Shown here in pieces: positions 9,603 to 20,018 of a stretch of 64,000 bases of DNA. A program made the translations under genes and the position numbers. The notes beneath the pieces are model-generated. The model saw nothing but the letters and a program-made list of their open reading frames with translations, was not told the origin of the DNA and did no database searches. How positions within the stretch are numbered: the first letter of the stretch is position 1; each line of letters begins with the position of its first letter. The stretch is from the NCBI RefSeq assembly GCF_026210795.1, contig NC_089460.1, positions 1,550,001 to 1,614,000 of the forward strand, read 5' to 3'. The stretch comes from Rhizophagus irregularis (taxonomy: Eukaryota > Glomeromycota > Glomeromycetes > Glomerales > Glomeraceae).

Positions 9603-12212
9603 TTAGTCAAAAAGATCATCATCATCCAATTCATGAAAAGTTTGTGTACGTTGACTTTGTTGCGAAGTCACTGAAGGTGAGCTTCGTTGTTCCAATATCG
9701 ATAATTTCGTGGTATCAGTCATTATTCTTTTTGATGGTGAATCAAATATACTATTAATTCTTCTTTTTACTCCTGCAGACGCTTTTGAAACTGATTTAAT
9801 TTGATTGTATGTTTCGGGTGTAACAGCTCTAGGATTATCTCCAGTGAATTCATTGTCAATTTCCATTTGTTCTTCACGATCTTGAGTTTGACTTCCACGG
9901 CCGCGACCTCGGCCTCTGCCACGGCCACGACCACGACCACGTGTAGTTTTACTAGTTGGTACATAATCTTCGTCTTCAAAATCTTTTTCTTCATCGCACG
10001 CACGTCCTTGATCGCGTGTTGAACTTTTGGCTGATATTCTTGTAGTCGATCCGTTATTATCTTCAGATTCATGGTCTCCATCATTAACTGCAGCTACTTG
10101 ACCACGTCTACGACCTGGACCACTACTTTTGACTGATGAAGTTCTTGCAGGTAATTCATTATCATCTTGTTCCAAGTCGATGATTGCAGCTACTCGTCCA
10201 CGCCCACGCCCCTGATCGCGCGTTCGAGTAGTGCGGTTTTTAGTTGATGGTGCAGGGGCTTCCAATTCATTATCAAATTCATCATTAAATTCTTGTTCCT
10301 CATCGATAACTATCATGCGATCACGCGCTCGAGAATTCCTACTTCTTGTTGTAACACTACTTTTCGGCAGATCAAAATGAACGTCCTCAACGTATTCATC
10401 TTGTTCATCAATAGTTACCTGCTGACTTCCTCTAGAAGTACTAAATTTGTTTTGCGAGTTAACTCTTGTTCCACTATCTAAATCCATATCTTCATCCTCA
10501 TCCAATTCTTCAACTGCAGTGGATCTAGAACCACGACCTCTGCCTCTGCCGCGCCCACGACCGCGCCCACGACCACGACCACGACCGTGACTTGTAGTTG
10601 ATACAGCCGCCACTGATGTAATGCTTTGCTCTGTTCTCGACTTTTCTAAATAATGTTCAGGATCAAATTGTGTAGACCATTCTTGGTTAAGCCTATCTTT
10701 TTCCAATGTTATCACATTCTTGATTTCTGATTCTCCAGGTAACGAATGTTCTGGTATTCCATGATTTATTAAATGATTTTTCATATGTTCTCTAGTCGAT
10801 TCAAAAAAATCTCTAACGGCATTTTCATCATTCTTATTGACATAGAGATCGATAGAGTTTAAAATTCCATTTTCTGGAAAAAAATGAGATGGCTTCTCTT
10901 TTAACGTTTTTGCAAGTTGTCCAATGACAAAATATGTAGCGTTTTTCTGTGATATCTCTTCATCCCCAAAGTCTAACGGGGCGACAAATCGTTGATTTTG
11001 AGATCTTTCAGCTTCTTTATAATGGTAAGTCACGATTTTTTGACCATTGCTATCACTATTTGCAATACGGTTTTTAAATTCTTGTTCAAATAAACTAGTT
11101 CGTATACGGTTATATTCTCTACTCATTTCTACATTTAATCTGATTAAAGGCAGTGGAGGATTTTCGCCATCTGGGTTATTTTCATTCCATAGTTCTTGTG
11201 CACGCACAATCATTTCGTTAACCTTTGATCTCAAATATGTCTCCAACGCTTTATCGTCACCCGGAGAAATATCAGTTTCTCTTTTTATATCAATTGAATC
11301 AATTACCATTGGCCTAACTGTACTTAAAAGGATCGGTTTTATTTCATATTTTTTCCCTTTGCGTGGTTTATCATATATTTCCAAAATGCCCACATATTTT
11401 GTGATAGCTTCTCCGTCACATAAACTTGTAGCCACTGGAGAACCTGGCTGAATAACATCAAAATTTCTTTGTGAATTGGTTTCAGGAAGTATTCTGCAAT
11501 CATGTTCGTGTCCCCAGAAAACAATATCCAGAAATTCTGGAAGCATATTTTCTGGTATATAATTTTTAGGACTATGAGGTACTCGATTTTGATGAATTAC
11601 CATTAAATTGACATAATCGTCGATGTTATCAGGTTTACACCATGTTACCTGATTATTATTAAAGGCTCGATGTAACCTTTCATCTCTTACATTACCAATT
11701 CCGAATATATTTAGTTTCGTTGATCCCTTTTCAATAGTTATTGGGTAAACCTCAATGTCATCCACCTTATTGATTTTGCCAAAATAATTAATCAAGTCTG
11801 ATGATGAGAGTATATCTAATGGACCAACACGTTTAGCTCCAGTTGGATCATCGTGATTACCATGTATAGAAAACACGGGTAAAGCGGTATTGCTATTAGG
11901 ATTAGAATAATTAACCCGTCTTCCAAAATTTTTATATTGATCACTGGAGATTTTGAAATTAATTTTTTTGTCACCAACCGTAAACTCGTGAAGCAATTTA
12001 ATTGCTTCATTTAAAGTATAAAGTGACGGTTTATTTTCATGAAATAGATCACCACCTAATAATACCATATCCACTTTATGGTTCTTTGCATGTCGCAGTA
12101 TTTCTCTGAAAGTGTTGAAGCTATCGGTTCCGCGTGTTGGATCTTGCTCCTGATACCCCAGGTGTATATCAGTCGCGATCATTATTGATAGTGAATCTTT
12201 TGAAGGATCCAT
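9603..12212 (-). CDS. MRE11: MRE11 double-strand-break repair nuclease
   Basis: A single intronless frame of 869 residues. Mre11 is the Mn-dependent 3'-5' exonuclease/endonuclease of the Mre11-Rad50-Nbs1 complex, acting in the nucleus at DNA breaks, telomeres and meiotic recombination. The phosphoesterase motifs are all visible: ATDIHLGY near residue 14, GGDLFHENKPS near 54, SIHGNHDDPTG near 118, a catalytic-type His in MVIHQNR, and FWGHEHDCRI. The Mre11 DNA-binding domain follows (VRPMVIDSIDI onward). The C-terminal third is disordered, acidic and rich in Arg-Gly repeats: one long RG run near residues 537-561, another near 754-772, and shorter ones between. RG/GAR tracts in Mre11 are methylated and bind DNA in animals. 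The start MDPSKDSLSIMIATD is well placed before the first motif. The RG-coding DNA is low complexity and could vary in length. Confidence 0.97.
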   Translation of the reverse strand: MDPSKDSLSIMIATDIHLGYQEQDPTRGTDSFNTFREILRHAKNHKVDMVLLGGDLFHENKPSLYTLNEAIKLLHEFTVGDKKINFKISSDQYKNFGRRVNYSNPNSNTALPVFSIHGNHDDPTGAKRVGPLDILSSSDLINYFGKINKVDDIEVYPITIEKGSTKLNIFGIGNVRDERLHRAFNNNQVTWCKPDNIDDYVNLMVIHQNRVPHSPKNYIPENMLPEFLDIVFWGHEHDCRILPETNSQRNFDVIQPGSPVATSLCDGEAITKYVGILEIYDKPRKGKKYEIKPILLSTVRPMVIDSIDIKRETDISPGDDKALETYLRSKVNEMIVRAQELWNENNPDGENPPLPLIRLNVEMSREYNRIRTSLFEQEFKNRIANSDSNGQKIVTYHYKEAERSQNQRFVAPLDFGDEEISQKNATYFVIGQLAKTLKEKPSHFFPENGILNSIDLYVNKNDENAVRDFFESTREHMKNHLINHGIPEHSLPGESEIKNVITLEKDRLNQEWSTQFDPEHYLEKSRTEQSITSVAAVSTTSHGRGRGRGRGRGRGRGRGRGSRSTAVEELDEDEDMDLDSGTRVNSQNKFSTSRGSQQVTIDEQDEYVEDVHFDLPKSSVTTRSRNSRARDRMIVIDEEQEFNDEFDNELEAPAPSTKNRTTRTRDQGRGRGRVAAIIDLEQDDNELPARTSSVKSSGPGRRRGQVAAVNDGDHESEDNNGSTTRISAKSSTRDQGRACDEEKDFEDEDYVPTSKTTRGRGRGRGRGRGRGRGSQTQDREEQMEIDNEFTGDNPRAVTPETYNQIKSVSKASAGVKRRINSIFDSPSKRIMTDTTKLSILEQRSSPSVTSQQSQRTQTFHELDDDDLFD

Positions 12213-12729
12213 TTCATAAAGTATAATTATAATTATAAAATAGATAAAAACGAAAAGCTATCTCGTAAATATTTTTCATGAAGAAAAATTATTATATGTG
12301 AGTCAGAGCGCAGCCAGAACTATCTAAAATCAGGTGACGCTGCTACACATTTTTATAAAGATAAATGATTGGTTGCACGTGATCAAATTTCTTTACCAGA
12401 CGCAATAATAAAAGAATATGTCACAGAGTTTATATTTAAAGGATGATTTATTATCAAAATTCTTTATTTATGGTAGTAATGGTTTGAAATTCGCTCCTCC
12501 TTAAGCTCTTTTACTTCAAAACTTATGTTTATATTTATTTGATTCATTATAGTAAATTTGATACAGTTGCAAAAAATATGGACATAGTGACAAGCTCAAT
12601 TTCTAATCTTATAATCTATACTGAATCATGAAAAGCTAATATATTAAATTAGCTTTGGATGGTATAGTGTTAAAAACTTGTTCGCCCTTTTATTATTTGT
12701 TGACCCTAAAAAGTTTAATTAATTAGAAA
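12213..12729. other. Intergenic: MRE11 promoter side and 3' flank of the REEP gene
   Basis: About 500 bp between two minus-strand genes. It should contain the MRE11 promoter (right of 12212). I saw no TATA box that stands out from the AT-rich background and no RNA gene. Confidence 0.4.
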
Positions 12730-13308
12730 TCAATTAAATTCTCGAAACGTTTGTATATATACTTTAGTTAGACCATTACTTACTAATTCTTGTAACGTAG
12801 CAAGTCCGTGTCTTCCCCATTCAACGCCTGTACTTGTTGCTTTTTCTTGTGCCATTCCCAAGGTCGAATCAATTTCTTTTTGATGAAATGTAAGTGTTGG
12901 ATCGATGTAATTATCGTATAAATAAGCTGCACCCCGTGTTTGTGGGAGAATTAACCACAATATAAAAAGAATTTTCATCTCATAATAAAATGGGAACCTA
13001 AGTTTAAAAATCATTAATAAATAAAGTTCAAAATGCGAGCAAAAAAATCTTTCAATCTTACCAGAATATTAAACTATCCGCAATTCCTTCGCCAAGAGTG
13101 AAAAAAGCCATTACAATCCAATATATTAGCCATGGTAAAATAATTTTTGTGTCATTAGCTTTAATAGCCTTAAAGGAGGCGTAAGCTGGATATAAAAAAC
13201 CGGCTAAATTACTAAAAGATAAAGTTAATGATTAAGCAATAAAAATAAAAATAAAGACAAGACGGGTCTCAATTACCAGACTATTTTATATAGCAAATAT
13301 CCAAACAT
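12730..13308 (-). CDS. REEP/TB2-DP1/HVA22 family ER-shaping membrane protein
   Basis: Three exons on the minus strand: 13308-13277, 13211-13062 and 12997-12730, giving 149 residues. The start MFGYLLYKIVCNLAGFLYPAY, the middle (IYWIVMAFFTLGEGIADS) and WFPFYYEMKILFILWLILPQ follow the TB2/DP1/HVA22 hairpin domain in order. After that come YLYDNYIDPTLTFHQKEID and a short amphipathic tail. The short N-terminus immediately preceding the first hairpin is like animal REEP1-4 rather than yeast Yop1, which has a longer N-terminal region. Family members insert into the ER membrane as hairpins and generate curvature or link ER to microtubules. Splice phases close exactly. The first exon is only 32 nt, so the start is the least certain part. 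Confidence 0.88.
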
Positions 13309-13838
13309 CCGGAAAAATAAGCAGAAAGGCAAGATAAAAATTCAATGCAACGTAACGATAAACGAAATAAAAAAATTATAAAGTGATGCTGCTGGATATT
13401 ATTTAAAAAAAAAGTTAACAAAGAGAGAGTTTAAAAAAGTTAAAGTTAAAAAATAGATGCAGTATTTGTAATTACGCGTTGTATAGAGACATATAGGGAT
13501 TAGGGACAATATAACCTTTTTAGATAGTGCCGCCCGGGGCTTTATTATCATAGTTTTAGACGCTGGCTGACATTATCGTAGTTTCGACAAAAGTCGCCGA
13601 TCATCCATTTTTCGGGATCTGGTCATCTGGGTCAAGGGTCATCATTCATTCTGATCATATGATAAACATTGCCTTTACGGTGTAACAAACAAGAAAGTCA
13701 TTAAAAGAGATCTCCGGACTCCGATATTTACAATGCCAACAACATGTATTAGGATTATCATTCGTGTCAATTTCTGATTTACTTCTCTAGAACAAAAACA
13801 CCGTAAAAATTTACCTTAATTATAATTTATAGCCGAGA
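13309..13838. promoter_or_regulatory. Divergent intergenic region, REEP (-) / RAD60-like (+)
   Basis: The 530 bp between two divergent start codons should hold both promoters. The segment 13535-13640 is noticeably more GC-rich (CCGCCCGGGGC at 13531) than the surroundings. No specific factor site can be named with confidence. Confidence 0.4.
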
Positions 13839-15650
13839 ATGTCTTCAGACGAAGAAGTTGTCACTAGGCGACAGGTCGCAAAAATCAAGCCGCAGTCGTT
13901 TTTACCAAAACCTCGACGCGTAGTAACAAATGATTCACCCTTGACTAGTACATCCACATCCGTAACACAAAGTCCGAGTGGAGCCGTCAACCTACCGAAA
14001 CTTCGTCCAAAGGTTTATTATGATGACGAAGACGATACATTTTTTACGCGAAAGACTACTTTTTCACGAAAAATGAACGCTAAAAAATCACGTATATATT
14101 GACAAATTGATAAATCATTGAATTTCGCCGATAAATCAATTAACTTAATTTATTGCGAATAGGAAAGTCGGAAATTTTAAGGACACTTGAAGATAACCCT
14201 AAACTTCCTACAAATAGTATTGAGGAAGAGAGACCTAAACAAAAGGCAAAATCAAAGGTTAAAGGAAAGGGGAAGTCATCATTATTAGATTGGACAACTT
14301 CAGATGAACCGATTACGTTGGTCGATGAAGAAGACGATCATATTCATTTTTCGTAAGTTCCTTAATTCATTATAAATCAAATAGCAAATTTCACTTGTTA
14401 AAATTATATGCTTCAGAGACCTATCAGATGATTTGGAAGATCGAAAGAAACCCATTAAAAATCCAGACAAGAATAGAAGAATTGACGATAAGGAAGATTC
14501 TTTAACTCCACCACCAGAGATAAACAGTTATTTACTCCAATCAACGCTTGCTCCATTACAGTAAGAAAATATTCTTTATGATTAATTGATTCTTTTCAAA
14601 TCTAATGCAAACAACTTTTACAGTGCAACACTCGCACAGTATTCAGGATCATTGCGTTCTGATGGTAATGGATTGGGCTCACCAATTGTATCTTCCGCCT
14701 TACAGGATGATATAGAGTTGGAACCTGAACTTTTAGCTATTCAACAATCAGTCAGACAGGAAAAGAATTCGAATCAATCCATAAACACTAAAGTTGAAAT
14801 CTTGGTGAGTCCTAAACGTCATCCAGGCGTGTTAATAACTGACGAAAATGCTAATTATGACGCTCCTATAAAGTTCATTATAATGGCGGTAAGTACAGTG
14901 ATGCAACTTGAGTCTTTTGTTTTTTCATTCGTAAATACTGTAACATTTATATTTATATTGCTGTATTTATAGGAAGATACTTTTGAGTCATTAATCACGA
15001 GTCTATGTTCCAAAAAAGGAATTAATAAGCAAGATTTAGTACTGACATACAAGAATGTTAGGGTTTTTCCTCGTGGAACACCATCAAGTTTAGGCATGTC
15101 CGGACTTGTTCATATGGGTAAATGTTTATGGTACATCTATTTTAGTTATAATTTTGCTTTGATTAAATATTTTCGCTTTTTTTTAGAATCCTATACGAAA
15201 GAAACGTATTTGTATTTTAAAGAACAACAGGAACTAGAGAGGAAACGATTGTTCGAGCAATTGGAAGAAGATTCTAGTTCTGGTCAAGGAATTGATATTG
15301 AAACAAATGAAACAAATGAAACAAATGATAATGAAATAGAAATGAACGAAGATAAATATCTTTGTCTTAAGTTTCAATGCCAAGACGAAACTATTGAAAA
15401 GCTTAAAATCAAAAAAGTAAGTCTTGTCTTAAACCCGTTACAGTACAGTTACTTCAATTAAGTTAAACACTTTCCTTTTTTATAGTCACTTACAATTCAA
15501 GAGGTAATTGACCGCTATCGAATAATAAAAGGGGTATCAAAAAGTAGAGAGATTAATTTAATATTTGAAGATGAGCGTTTGTCACCTCATGAAAAATTAA
15601 TAAATACAGATTTGGAGGACGGTGACATACTGTCTGTCAAAATAATTTAA
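13839..15650 (+). CDS. RAD60/NIP45/Esc2-like protein with SUMO-like domains
   Basis: Seven exons: 13839-14091, 14163-14352, 14417-14560, 14624-14888, 14973-15117, 15187-15416 and 15486-15650, giving 463 residues. The N-terminal half is charged and disordered. The C-terminal half holds two ubiquitin-fold segments. The first runs from IKFIIMAEDTFESLITSLCSK through LVLTYKNVRVFPRGTPSSL. The second runs from LKFQCQDETIEKLKIKKSL to LINTDLEDGDILSVKII at the very end. This tandem SUMO-like architecture after a disordered N-terminus is that of S. pombe Rad60, yeast Esc2 and animal NFATC2IP, which work with Smc5/6 and the SUMO pathway in recombination repair. Family assignment rests on domain order and motifs. 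Convergent with TIM10, stop codons 98 bp apart. Confidence 0.8.
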
Positions 15651-15747
15651 GATTTTTACAGCGAATTATGTAGTTGTTTGAATTTTACATCTTAATAAAT
15701 TTTATTAGTAAAAAATTGGTTTAAACGAATCAGCTTGAAAATTAACT

Positions 15748-16113
15748 TTATACACTGAAACCACCAGTCCTCGCACCCGCTTCCTGTCCTTTTTTAGTTA
15801 AGGCTTCACCAATTTTTGTTGTAACATCAATATATTTAGAAAAGCATCTATCAATACAGACAGATTCGCCTTTATTTAATTCACCTTCAATATATTTTGG
15901 AGGAATACATTTTTTAAAACAAGAATCCACAATTCTAAACGATAATTAAAAAAAAAATCATTAAAGTAATAAATTTATTTTTTTTTATATTTTATAAAAA
16001 TACCTATTAAATGTTTCAGTTACAGCTTCATATTCTTGTTCTAGTATAGCAACATTTTGCTGATTTATTGTCTGTTGTGAAGAACCACCGCCTCCAAATG
16101 GAAGAAAAGACAT
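15748..16113 (-). CDS. TIM10: Mitochondrial intermembrane-space chaperone Tim10
   Basis: Two exons, 16113-16004 and 15934-15748, encode 98 residues. The N-terminus MSFLPFGGGGSSQQ matches Tim10 proteins. The twin CxxxC motif is clear: CFKKC and, after the inserted IPPKYIEGELNKGESV stretch, CIDRC. Tim10 pairs with Tim9 to escort hydrophobic inner-membrane precursors across the intermembrane space; its disulfides are made by Mia40/Erv1. The ELNKGES segment separates Tim10 from Tim8, Tim9 and Tim13. The intron splits codon 37, just before IVDSC. Its start codon is 173 bp from that of the divergent CH-domain gene. Confidence 0.95.
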
Positions 16114-16286
16114 CTTTAATTATATATTTGTTTCGTTATCAACAAACTAAATACAAATTTTTTGAGGTGACATTTGATTGGGAGATGATAATTTGGATAA
16201 ATTTTGCTTAACTATATTAAGGTTTATAAAACAGGATAGTGATTTTTAGTCTTGACGCTCTTTGTATAACTCCCTTTTTTTACTTT
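16114..16286. promoter_or_regulatory. Compact bidirectional promoter, TIM10 / CH-domain protein
   Basis: Only 173 bp separate the two divergent start codons, so both promoters must overlap here. No individual element can be identified by eye. Confidence 0.45.
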
Positions 16287-18311
16287 ATGAGTATTATGAA
16301 TAAACCACTGAAACCGTCAATACCTAAACGTAAAAATTCATTAAAAAAACAATGGGATAAAACTACCAAAGTAGTTAATGTAAAACAAAAAATTCACTCC
16401 AATGTATCAGATAAATATACCGAATTACAAATAGCTACATTTACAAAATGGGTTAATATACAATTACGTACCATAGAAGAAGTGATAGATGAATCTGCGT
16501 ACTTTTCTCCCACAACAACTACTTTTCCTTTTAATAAGGCGAAAAAAAAGATCCCAGAAATTAATGCAATAGATAAAGATTTTCAAGATGGTAAAAAATT
16601 AATAGAATTGCTCGAATTATTCTATGAAAATGATACTGAAGAATTACCAAAACCAGAACGTGGTAATAGTCGAGTTCATTATATACAAAATGTTAATAAG
16701 GTTTTAGAGTTTTTACAAAAAAAATTAGATGATAATGGGTTGACCGCATTAAAAGCTATTGGGCCCGTTGATATTGTTGATGGTAATGTTAAATTAACTT
16801 TAGGATTAATTTGGTTAATGATATCAAAATTTCATCAAATGATAAGTAACGTTTTTGAAGTAACTGAAGAAGAATTAAATCAAGTTGAAGAAAGATTTAA
16901 AAGAAGTGAAATAGTTACACATATTGAAGATAAAAATGGTAATAAAATCGAAATTTCTCCTAAAAGTTTTATAAATACTACTTTTGAAGAGTTTCAATCT
17001 AAATTTAGAAGTCATTTTATTGAAAGTTCGAGTAGTGATAATAACAGTATACTTAATTCTCCTACTATACTTGAGGAAGAACCTGAAGAATTAATCTACG
17101 AAGATAAATCAATTGAAAATCAATCAACTGAGAATGAATCAACCGAGTGTAAATTAACTAAGGAACAGTCAAGTGATAATCAGTTAACTAAGAATAAATC
17201 AACTGAGAATAATACTATTAAACCGACTCTCCGAAATAATAGTGTACGTAATCGTATTTTATCAAATAGTAGTAATAGATTATCATTACCTCCAAATTAT
17301 AATGATAGTAATGGTGAAGGAAAGAGGAATTTTAATCCTAATTCACCCGCTAGATTTAGAACATTACGTTTAAAGTCATCATCATCATCACCAGCAAATT
17401 CATCATCTGGATTATTATTTTGGATCAACATGCAATTAATTGATTATGCCTCAATATTACCTATAACTTGTTATCCTATTGAAGATTTTATTGGAATGAA
17501 TGATGGAATTATATTAGCAGCTTTAATTCATCATTTAAATATGGAATGGATTGATGATTTTGATTTATTAATTAATGATAAAGAAGGAGAAAGTGAAAAT
17601 GATAAAGAGATTAGAATAAAAGAAAGATTAACAATGTGTTTTAATATAATAAATGATAGATTAAATATTACACAATCAAAAGCATTAACTTCAATGTTAA
17701 TTGAAAAAGATTATAGTGATAAAGAAAGATTAAAAAGAACCGGATTGGCTTGGAGTGTTTATATAAGTGAAATATTTTTATCTATAACTAATGTAATGAA
17801 TAAGAGAAAAGAAATAAGACGACAAAGCAAATTAATTTTACTTAATGAAAATGAGGAAACTACTGAATTTAAAGAAACAGAAGAAACTTCATCTAGTAAG
17901 ATTGAAGATAGTACAAAATTAAGAGGATGTCTTTCTTCTTTTAAGAATAGTAATAGCACACCCCCATCAAAGAGAAATTCAATGGCTACATCAAATTTAC
18001 CTCCCTTACCTCCTTGGACTCCTAAAGTATCATTGATTTCAGCTGTGTGGGATTGGACACTAAGTTGGATGACTAATGATAATGATAGTGATAATTATGA
18101 TAGTGATGATTATGACAAAAATGGTAAATTAAAAGAAAAGGAAATGAGGACAATCAGTAAGGGAAGTTTAGCAAGTAAATCTAGACAAAATAATTGGGAT
18201 ATCACAAACATCAATGAATGGAAAAATAATGAAAATAAACCCGATGATGATGGTCCTCTTCAATTACTAGCAAACACTCATCAACCTGCTCTGTATATGT
18301 ATTGGAATTAA
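16287..18311 (+). CDS. Tandem calponin-homology (CH) domain actin-binding protein
   Basis: A single-exon gene. The open frame reaches back to 16239, but ATG 16287 (MSIMNKPLKPS) is a better start because the upstream codons are hydrophobic and unlike the family; this gives 674 residues. CH1 starts at FTKWVNIQLR and includes DFQDGKKLIELLELF, an Asn-Val-Asn-Lys helix (IQNVNKVLEFL) and the GLIWLMISKF helix near residue 190. A linker of Ser/Thr/Glu repeats (TENESTECKLTK) follows. CH2-like sequence starts at LLFWINMQL and includes GMNDGIILAALIHHL. Tandem CH domains bind F-actin (alpha-actinin, fimbrin and filamin families). No spectrin or EF-hand repeats follow; the tail is low complexity, so it is not a standard alpha-actinin. 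The long insert between CH1 core helices and the wide CH1-CH2 spacing are unusual. Confidence 0.8.
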   Translation: MSIMNKPLKPSIPKRKNSLKKQWDKTTKVVNVKQKIHSNVSDKYTELQIATFTKWVNIQLRTIEEVIDESAYFSPTTTTFPFNKAKKKIPEINAIDKDFQDGKKLIELLELFYENDTEELPKPERGNSRVHYIQNVNKVLEFLQKKLDDNGLTALKAIGPVDIVDGNVKLTLGLIWLMISKFHQMISNVFEVTEEELNQVEERFKRSEIVTHIEDKNGNKIEISPKSFINTTFEEFQSKFRSHFIESSSSDNNSILNSPTILEEEPEELIYEDKSIENQSTENESTECKLTKEQSSDNQLTKNKSTENNTIKPTLRNNSVRNRILSNSSNRLSLPPNYNDSNGEGKRNFNPNSPARFRTLRLKSSSSSPANSSSGLLFWINMQLIDYASILPITCYPIEDFIGMNDGIILAALIHHLNMEWIDDFDLLINDKEGESENDKEIRIKERLTMCFNIINDRLNITQSKALTSMLIEKDYSDKERLKRTGLAWSVYISEIFLSITNVMNKRKEIRRQSKLILLNENEETTEFKETEETSSSKIEDSTKLRGCLSSFKNSNSTPPSKRNSMATSNLPPLPPWTPKVSLISAVWDWTLSWMTNDNDSDNYDSDDYDKNGKLKEKEMRTISKGSLASKSRQNNWDITNINEWKNNENKPDDDGPLQLLANTHQPALYMYWN

Positions 18312-18730
18312 AATATTTTGTTTAACTAATTGTATGTTTATATTATATATTTCTTTTTATTTATTTAATTATATTAATCCCTTATGTATGACATGTGACT
18401 TGTATTACAAAATTATTATAATTCGATTAATATATTATGATTAAATCTAAAATTTCAAATTGCGAGAGAAAAATGTTCTTAGCATCAACCCATTAAGATC
18501 ATAAAAAAAAAGCAATCCTTTATTTACAATCCGACTTCATTTATAATTATAATTATCATATATTATATTGCAATTCGTTCTTTTTTTTTTTTTGAAAGTC
18601 ACCACACGAAACGCGAAATACGTTTACAGATGTTACACGATCAGTAATCGCGAAAAATCGACAATTTTGGTCACGTGGGGGTGAACTTTGATGCTCCTAA
18701 TCTCTCAAATGCATATCTGACTTGTAAGCA
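18312..18730. promoter_or_regulatory. Intergenic and HIS2 promoter; E-box CACGTG at 18672-18677
   Basis: This 419-bp gap holds the 3' flank of the CH gene and the promoter of the histidinol phosphatase gene. A perfect CACGTG palindrome sits 53 bp before the ATG in a short GC-richer stretch (18600-18680). bHLH factors of the Cbf1/Pho4 type bind that core. No Gcn4-type TGACTC was found, so amino-acid control is not supported by sequence. Confidence 0.4.
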
Positions 18731-19811
18731 ATGCCTTTCTCTCATCATAGTCATTCAGGTCAATTTTGCCAACATGCGACAGGAATGCTGGAGGAAATTA
18801 TTCAGGAAGCTATTAAAAAGAAATTTATAGTATATGGGCTATCCGAACATTGTCCGAGATATAGGATAGAAGATTTGTATCCCGAAGAGGTAAAACATAA
18901 ATACAAATGAATTATAAAAGCATTTATGAACTTTTCTCTCTATTTTAGTCTCACCTCCAACCATTGGATTTATCCAAAACATTTGAAGAATTTGTAAAGG
19001 AGGCACGTAGATTACAAGAAAAATACAAGTCTCAAATCACTCTTTTAGTTGGATTAGAATCCGAAACAATCACCAGTTCTTCAACTTCTGAAGCTCTTGA
19101 CTTGATAGAGAAATATTCTCTTGATTATGTTGTTGGATCCGTTCATCATGTACACGAGACTCCGATTGATTTTGACTTAGAAATGTTTGAAATTGCACTT
19201 TCAAAGTCATCATCAAATAAACAACGCATTGAAAATAATCCAGAAGAAAATTTATTCGCAGAGTATTTTGATTCTCAATATCAAATGTTGCAAAATATCA
19301 AACCAATTATTGTTGGACATTTTGATGTTATAAGGATTTATAGGCCTAATTTTATTTTTAGTGATTTAATTTGGAAAAAGGTTGAGAGAAACATAGATTA
19401 TGTTGTTAATTATGGTGGTTTATTTGAAATTAATTCTGCCGGATTTAAAGTTGGTTTACCTGATGCTTATCCACAAAGAGATATTTTACAAGTAAGTTAA
19501 TTTGATATTATTTACTTATAAATTATTTTATCAAACATATGAAATTTTTTAAACTGGCTTTTTCTTTTCTTTTATCAAAGTTGATTTTAAAAAAAGGAGG
19601 TAAATGTACAATTTCAGATGATAGCCATGGTGTATTAAGAGTTGCAATGCATTATGATAGGCTGTACAATTATCTTAAAGAAATGAATATAAATGTATTG
19701 TACTATTTAGATTATAATATAGAAGATAATATCGAACATAAAAAGGTTATTGTAAAAGAAATGAAAAATGTATTAGACCATCCTTTTTGGGACCAATTTA
19801 ATTCTTCATAA
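18731..19811 (+). CDS. HIS2: Histidinol-phosphatase (PHP family)
   Basis: Three exons, 18731-18889, 18949-19491 and 19581-19811, encode 310 residues. It hydrolyses L-histidinol phosphate to histidinol, the penultimate stage of histidine synthesis. The start MPFSHHSHSGQFC carries the first PHP metal-binding HxHS motif. YGLSEHCPR gives another metal ligand. VGLESETI, YVVGSVHHVHETPIDFD, IVGHFDVIRIYRP and the final ISDDSHG give the remaining His/Asp ligands. These match yeast His2 and bacterial HisJ-type enzymes rather than the HAD-type HisB phosphatase. Length is normal for the family (about 310-335). The first exon begins right at the HxH motif, so no targeting peptide is present. Confidence 0.93.
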
Positions 19812-20018
19812 TATTTGACGCGTAAATTGTATAAAATTAATTTCAACCAAAACATATGTATAATCTGTATATCAATATATAATTTAGCCAGATTTTAATT
19901 TATAATAATAAACGCGTATCATCTAGATCTAGAATTTAGATGAAATTTCTCACACTTTACAACTTTCTTCTTATTAAGATAACGATCCATTTAAAATTTT
20001 TAAAAATTATAAGAAAAG

